Shown here in pieces: positions 23,007 through 26,970 of a stretch of 26,970 nucleotides of DNA. Made by a program: the position numbers and the translations under genes. Position 1 is the first letter of the stretch; every line of letters starts with the position of its first letter. The notes under the pieces are model-generated. The model worked only from the letters and a program-made list of their open reading frames with translations. It was not told the DNA's origin and searched no databases. The DNA is taken from NCBI GenBank assembly GCA_902492275.1, contig CABUKW010000026.1, positions 1-26,970 of the forward strand, read 5' to 3'. The stretch comes from an uncultured Peptococcaceae bacterium. GTDB lineage: Bacteria; Bacillota; Peptococcia; Peptococcales; Peptococcaceae.

Positions 23007-24917
23007 TCATGATTCCAGCAATAGCTGCAGTTCCTCCCATTTTTCATACCATTGGGGAATTTCTTCTTCCAATTGTTTATATTCCGCCACCAATTGCCGG
23101 CTTTTTTCTTCATCCTGGTAGGTAGTGCCATCAGCCAGCAAAGTAGATAATTCCTCTGAGCGGCTCTCTCCCTGCTGAATTTGCGCTTCTAGCGCTTCAA
23201 TCTCTTTTTTCACTTTCGATTTATTTATTTTAGGCTGTCCTGCCGCAGTTGCTTTATTGTTTTTTGACTGCTGCTTCTGCTGTGCTGCCAATTCTTCTTC
23301 TTTTTCCCGAGCCATTCGTTCCAATTCGGCCCGTTTTTGCCGGTAATAGCTATAATTCCCCAAATAAGCGGTAAATTGCTGATTTTCCAATACAATGGTT
23401 CGGGTACAAATTGCGTCCAACAAATAACGGTCATGGGAAACCATAAACACTGTGCCGGGAAATTGCTCCAAAAATTGCTCTACAATTTCTTTGGCGCTAA
23501 TGTCCAGATGATTGGTAGGTTCGTCCATAATCAGCAAATTGGGCTCGTCTAGAATAATCTTCAACAAAGCAACGCGGGCCTTCTCGCCCCCGCTCAAATC
23601 CCCGATGCGCTTTTCTACGTCCTCCCCAAAAAATAAGACCTGCGCCAGCCAGTCTCTGGCTTGATTTAACGTAACATCGTATTGATAGACAATCTCATCA
23701 ATGATTTTATGATTGGGATTCAATTGTCGGTGCTCCTGGTCATAATAGGCCACCTTAACCCGCGAACCGAAACGTACAGTACCGCCGCTGGGCGTTAGCT
23801 GTCCCATAATAATTTTCAAAATGGTGGATTTTCCTACGCCATTGCCGCCAATCAATCCTACTTTTTCGCCTTTGTAGATAGTTTCCGTAAAGTCATGGAA
23901 CAATACTTTATCTGGATAAGACATAGACAAATCTCGTATTTCCAAAACCACTTCACCGGAGCCGGCTACATCCTGCATCTGAAGCAGCATGGATTTATTA
24001 CTCTGCACAGCCTCCAAACGTTCTACTCTGGAAAGCTGTTTTTCCCTGCCTCTGGCTTGCTTAGATTTAATCCCCGCTTTATACTTGCGAATATATTCTT
24101 CGGTACGGGCAATTTCTGCCTGCTGCTTCTCATAGGCCCGCATCTGGGCCATTTCCTGCTCGGCCTTTAATACCACATAACGGCTATAGTTGCCAGCATA
24201 ACTTTTCAAGGTATGATGATTTAGCTCCAGCGTTCTGGTGGTAACCTGGTCCAAAAAATAACGGTCATGAGAGATTACAAAAACGGCACCGCGATAATTC
24301 CGCAGATAAGTTTCCAACCAATCTAGTGCCTCCAAATCTAAATGATTGGTGGGTTCGTCCAGCAATAATAAATCTGGCTCCCGTACCAAAAGCCGTGCCA
24401 ACGAAGCCCGTGTTTTTTCACCGCCGCTAAAGCAAGCGATTTCCCGGTTAAAGTCTTGCTCCGAAAAGCCCAACCCTTTGATAATCCCCTTTGCCCTGCT
24501 TTCACAGCTAAAGCCTCCCAAATCCTCGTACTGATGAGTCAGTTTGCTATATTCCTCCAATAGATTCTCCAGTTTTTCGCCTTCTACCTGCCCCATTTCT
24601 ATTTCTAACTGCCGCAGTTTATCCCGCATGGCGAAAACATCCTGAAACATTTCCATCACTGCATCCAACAACGTAAATCCCGGCGCAAACTCCGGCATCT
24701 GCTCCATGTAGCCCATACTGTGACGGGCGCTCATTTGCAGTTGGCCGTCATCAAAACTTTCTTCGCCGGTGATACAGCGAAACAAGGTGGATTTTCCGGT
24801 GCCATTCGGCCCAACCAGCCCCACCTTTTCTCCTTCCTGAATAAAAAAATTCAACTGTGCAAAAATCAAATTGGTGATATAAGATTTTCCCAAATTTTTT
24901 CCTTGTAATATAATCAA
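23007..24917 (-). CDS. ABC-F family ATPase (YdiF/Uup-type, ribosome-associated)
   Basis: The product has 636 residues, two ABC domains and no membrane segments. Domain 1 has the Walker A GLVGPNGTGKST (33-44), signature FSGGEKTRASLA and LLLLDEPTNHLD. Domain 2 has GLIGGNGVGKST, LSGGEKARVALL and LLIMDEPTNHLD. An arm and linker rich in Arg/Lys/Glu (KYKAGIKSKQARGREKQLSRVERLE) lies between them, and a C-terminal coiled coil spans about 540-636. ABC-F proteins act at the ribosomal E site. In Bacillus subtilis the YdiF member lies near rex (ydiH), as here. Translation starts at TTG 24917, 9 nt after AAGGAG. It has its own promoter and an approximately 70-nt leader. Antibiotic protection cannot be read from the sequence, and a housekeeping role is more likely. 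Confidence 0.93.
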   Translation of the reverse strand: MIILQGKNLGKSYITNLIFAQLNFFIQEGEKVGLVGPNGTGKSTLFRCITGEESFDDGQLQMSARHSMGYMEQMPEFAPGFTLLDAVMEMFQDVFAMRDKLRQLEIEMGQVEGEKLENLLEEYSKLTHQYEDLGGFSCESRAKGIIKGLGFSEQDFNREIACFSGGEKTRASLARLLVREPDLLLLDEPTNHLDLEALDWLETYLRNYRGAVFVISHDRYFLDQVTTRTLELNHHTLKSYAGNYSRYVVLKAEQEMAQMRAYEKQQAEIARTEEYIRKYKAGIKSKQARGREKQLSRVERLEAVQSNKSMLLQMQDVAGSGEVVLEIRDLSMSYPDKVLFHDFTETIYKGEKVGLIGGNGVGKSTILKIIMGQLTPSGGTVRFGSRVKVAYYDQEHRQLNPNHKIIDEIVYQYDVTLNQARDWLAQVLFFGEDVEKRIGDLSGGEKARVALLKIILDEPNLLIMDEPTNHLDISAKEIVEQFLEQFPGTVFMVSHDRYLLDAICTRTIVLENQQFTAYLGNYSYYRQKRAELERMAREKEEELAAQQKQQSKNNKATAAGQPKINKSKVKKEIEALEAQIQQGESRSEELSTLLADGTTYQDEEKSRQLVAEYKQLEEEIPQWYEKWEELQLLLES

Positions 24918-24991
24918 ATGTCTCTACTCCTTAGAGCTTGCTTTCCTGAAAACGAGCAGACCGACAGACAGGTCCGCTGAGCCTTGTGTTT

Positions 24992-25020
24992 AGTTTACCA
25001 GATATCGAGATTGATTTCAA
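24992..25020 (-). promoter_or_regulatory. Sigma-A promoter for the ABC-F / U32 / mutS2 unit
   Basis: TTGAAA (25015-25020) and TAAACT (24992-24997) on the minus strand are 17 nt apart, with TGG just before the -10. The leader to the TTG start is about 70 nt and holds a weak 4+3-bp hairpin at 24955-24978. Confidence 0.68.
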
Positions 25021-25055
25021 CACGTTTCAAACCGCCTGGCATATCCCGAAACAGC

Positions 25056-25097
25056 AAAAAAGAAACCATTCCGCAACAGCTCGGCAGGAATGATTTC
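25056..25097 (-). terminator. Intrinsic terminator of rex
   Basis: On the minus strand GAAATCATTCC and GGAATGGTTTC (25097-25087 and 25072-25062) form an 11-bp stem with one T-G pair and a 14-nt loop, followed by TTTTTT (25061-25056). It lies 15 nt beyond the rex stop and separates rex from the ABC-F unit. Confidence 0.88.
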
Positions 25098-25112
25098 TCT
25101 TTGCTACAACAT

Positions 25113-25739
25113 TCAATTTTTTTCAATATTATACGTAAGCACTTCCAGATTAACTGTCAAATCTACATTACGGATTTCAACATCTTCTGGAATGGTCAGC
25201 ACAACCGGCGCAAAATTCAAAATGCCCTTGATATTGGTGTCCACCAACAAATCGGCAATATCCTGCGCATATTCAGCCGGCACTGCAATAATACCGATAG
25301 ATACATCATTTTTTTCAATAAAATCTGCCATTTGATTGATGGCATAGATTGGCAATCCATTTAATTTTAAACCAACCTTGTTCAAATCATTATCAAAAAC
25401 CCCGATAATCTGAAAGCCCCGTTCTCGAAATCCACGATACTGGCTCAAAGCTGAACCTAAATTCCCCGCTCCAATCAAAATGACGTTCCAGCGCTTTGTC
25501 AAGCCCAGAATATTCATAATCTCCTGATTTAGCTGTTTTACATTATAGCCCACGCCACGGGTGCCAAACTCCCCAAAATAGGCCAAATCCTTTCTGACCT
25601 GCGCTGGCGTTCCCCCTACGCCTTCCGCAATTTCACCGGAAGAAATACTCACGATACCCTGCTTTTCAACTTCTGTTAAATATCTGGAATATACGGAAAG
25701 TCTACTGACTGTTGCCTCTGGGATTTTCAGCTCTTTCAT
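25113..25739 (-). CDS. rex: Redox-sensing transcriptional repressor Rex
   Basis: Rex senses the NADH/NAD+ ratio and represses fermentation and respiration genes when NADH is low. The 208-residue protein has a winged-helix N-terminus (SSGEIAEGVGGTPAQVRKDLAYFGEFGTRGVGYNV, about 33-67) typical of Rex, and a Rossmann domain with GAGNLG (90-95) and the acidic GVFDND for NAD(H) binding. The C-terminus swaps between protomers in the family's dimers. A TTG start at 25763 is possible, but ATG 25739 gives the usual MKELKIPEATVSRL and follows AAAAAAGGGG by 8 nt. It is transcribed from its own promoter, with a possible Rex operator just upstream. Confidence 0.97.
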   Translation of the reverse strand: MKELKIPEATVSRLSVYSRYLTEVEKQGIVSISSGEIAEGVGGTPAQVRKDLAYFGEFGTRGVGYNVKQLNQEIMNILGLTKRWNVILIGAGNLGSALSQYRGFRERGFQIIGVFDNDLNKVGLKLNGLPIYAINQMADFIEKNDVSIGIIAVPAEYAQDIADLLVDTNIKGILNFAPVVLTIPEDVEIRNVDLTVNLEVLTYNIEKN

Positions 25740-25786
25740 TACAACAACCCCTTTTTTCGTCAAACTGCCTCTATGATATTGTATTT

Positions 25787-25815
25787 ATTATATCTGGATT
25801 TTTTCAGATAATCAA
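25787..25815 (-). promoter_or_regulatory. Sigma-A promoter of rex
   Basis: TTGATT (25810-25815) and a perfect TATAAT (25787-25792) are 17 nt apart on the minus strand. The -10 is about 48 nt upstream of the rex start codon. Confidence 0.8.
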
Positions 25816-25820
25816 TAGGA

Positions 25821-25838
25821 TTGCGTAATTTTTCACGA
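25821..25838. promoter_or_regulatory. Possible Rex operator upstream of the rex promoter
   Basis: TTGCGTAATTTTTCACGA resembles the Rex site TTGTGAA-N4-TTCACAA, with 11 of 14 defined positions matching on the minus-strand reading (TCGTGAA, 4 nt, TACGCAA). It lies 5 bp upstream of the rex -35 and overlaps the end of the SPOR gene. Rex genes are often autoregulated, so the place is sensible, but the match is imperfect. Confidence 0.35.
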
Positions 25839-26645
25839 ATCTATTTGTTCTTGACTTTCGGTCTGCATAAAATGATGATACTGTTCAATTAATTCTAAAA
25901 GACAGCTTTGCGCCAACAGCACAACTTTATCTGTTTTTTTCTCTTGAATGAGCTGTAAACTTTCCTGATATTCTTTGCTCACCGTAAGTAAATCCAAAAT
26001 ACCGCTGGCCATGGACTCGCTGGCATCTTCGGTTAAAAGTGCGCTGCCTGTTTCTTGAATAAGCGCCAGTTCTTCTTCTACTTGTTGCAGCATTTCCGCC
26101 CAATTTTCCTCGCTGCAGGCTGCATAATGATAATCCTGAAACATTTTCAGCGAATGCTTTAAAACCACATCATAGCTGCTGAGCAATGCAGATACCTGCT
26201 CCATAACCTGACGATCCTCAGCAGAAAAACGCAACGCCGTTTCATTCAATATCAGTTTTTGCACAAAAATATCGCTACTGCTGCTGCGCACCGCTTCGGG
26301 TAACTGGGCTACTTGTGGTTCTTTGCCCAAGCAGCCCAGCCACAACCGAAAAGGCGGCCCCTCCGATACGCAAACCCGATAGCCAAGCTGGGCCAATTCA
26401 TTAATTTTAGCCTGTCCCTCTGCAGCGTCCTGATAAGCACCAATTTGAAAGGTATAATATTCCGCCGGTTCCAGCTGCAATACCATTTGTCGCACTATTT
26501 TTTCTTCTGTTTCCAGCTCTAAGACCTGTCCCGTATCCTGAAAACTGCTCAGTTGTCCTATGAGATAACCGCCCACACTTTGAATAAACCCAAACACCAG
26601 CACAACGGACAGTAGCGCCGTCGCAAACCTTCTGACCCACCCCAT
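25833..26645 (-). CDS. Membrane-anchored SPOR-domain protein, 270 aa
   Basis: A single N-terminal membrane segment (about 7-30; FATALLSVVLVFGFIQSVGGYL) anchors the protein, with the rest outside. A SPOR domain lies at about 62-110 (YYTFQIGAYQDAAEGQAKINELAQLGYRVCV, then PPFRLWLGCLGKE), the fold that binds peptidoglycan lacking stem peptides. The C-terminal 150 residues are helical and acidic (MEQVSALLSSYDVVLKHSLKMF, EEELALIQETGSALL) with no recognised domain. A related SPOR protein downstream of folC is common in Peptococcaceae. AAAGGA lies upstream of the ATG, and the gene begins 30 nt after folC, so they are probably cotranscribed. Confidence 0.85.
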   Translation of the reverse strand: MGWVRRFATALLSVVLVFGFIQSVGGYLIGQLSSFQDTGQVLELETEEKIVRQMVLQLEPAEYYTFQIGAYQDAAEGQAKINELAQLGYRVCVSEGPPFRLWLGCLGKEPQVAQLPEAVRSSSSDIFVQKLILNETALRFSAEDRQVMEQVSALLSSYDVVLKHSLKMFQDYHYAACSEENWAEMLQQVEEELALIQETGSALLTEDASESMASGILDLLTVSKEYQESLQLIQEKKTDKVVLLAQSCLLELIEQYHHFMQTESQEQIDS

Positions 26646-26675
26646 AAGCGTCGTTCCTTTCTTCGTTACATTACT

Positions 26676-26970
26676 TTATGGGTATGCAAAACCGTTTCCA
26701 GATAGAACCTCCGGTAAAAAACGACGGCAATCGCCTAGAAGATATAATGAACCTGTAATGCACAGCAATTGTCCTGGCGCAAGCCCAGCAACGGTCTGCT
26801 GCAAAGCTTCTTGATAATGCTCAAAAAGCACACAGGGACAATCTGGCGCCTTCCCCCTCATTTTTTGCTGCAAATCCAGCCAGTGTTGCGCACGCTGGTC
26901 ATGTTCCGGTTTGGTCAGCACCACGGTACGAACAATGGGCAAAATCTCTTCCAGCATGCTATCTTGTTCT
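26676..26970 (-). CDS. folC: Folylpolyglutamate/dihydrofolate synthase, C-terminal part (cut by window edge)
   Basis: The visible 97 residues read EQDSMLEEILPIVRTVVLTK at the start. They end with GLAPGQLLCITGSLYLLGDCRRFL, the conserved C-terminus of FolC (DK-x-x-x-MLxxL...VxVTGSLYLVGExR). FolC adds dihydropteroate to glutamate and extends the polyglutamate tail of folates in the cytoplasm. The ATP-binding domain is outside the window, so activity cannot be judged. The gene leads directly into the SPOR-domain gene. Confidence 0.9.
   Translation of the reverse strand, partial: EQDSMLEEILPIVRTVVLTKPEHDQRAQHWLDLQQKMRGKAPDCPCVLFEHYQEALQQTVAGLAPGQLLCITGSLYLLGDCRRFLPEVLSGNGFAYP

Noticed and set aside
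24955..24978. Hairpin in the ABC-F leader as an antibiotic-responsive attenuator
   Set aside because: The stem is only 4+3 bp with a mismatch and a short T stretch; no leader peptide was evident, so a regulatory claim is not supported.

Overview
This looks like chromosomal DNA of a spore-forming, low-to-mid GC Gram-positive bacterium, most likely a Clostridia lineage related to Peptococcaceae. Support comes from a SpoIIM-like protein, xerD next to a deoB-type phosphopentomutase gene, Rex, MutS2, strong AGGAGG ribosome sites and two perfect Firmicutes-type parS sites. Nearly every gene is on the minus strand, so the text below follows transcription, from high to low coordinates. The taxon is inferred from gene content and was not computed.

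Right-hand conserved block (26970 to 10443): the end of folC, a membrane-anchored SPOR-domain protein, then the redox repressor gene rex with its own promoter and terminator. Next comes an ABC-F ATPase gene with its own promoter, a double-module U32 enzyme overlapping mutS2 by 4 bp, a small stand-alone FakA-like domain protein, and a protein of unknown function with a strong promoter and a terminator. The mismatch-repair and tRNA-modification operon follows: mutS, mutL, a RsmJ-like methyltransferase and miaA, with overlaps or tight spacing. The methyltransferase gene carries an apparent 1-bp frameshift.

Middle accessory block (about 10440 to 3570): a large MalT-like LuxR regulator with a terminator, a DUF2442 protein, and a secreted cysteine-patterned leucine-rich-repeat protein ending in a copper-amine-oxidase-N-like domain. 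By eye this part is richer in G and C than its flanks. Next to it lies the only plus-strand cluster: four small ORFs at 3920-4806, including two Cys/Gly-rich proteins and a 34-residue ORF that repeats the hydrophobic core of the first. The cluster begins with a sequence resembling a sigma-K promoter and ends in a bidirectional terminator. A late-sporulation (coat or mother-cell) role is a reasonable hypothesis, and this is the least described part of the window.

Left-hand block (3491 to 1): spoIIM, a VOC-fold protein with its own promoter, xerD, a GNAT acetyltransferase, a SAM methyltransferase and the start of deoB. One parS site lies just after xerD and the other just after the LRR gene, 3.7 kb apart. 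This suggests that the window lies in the origin-proximal, ParB-loaded part of the chromosome.
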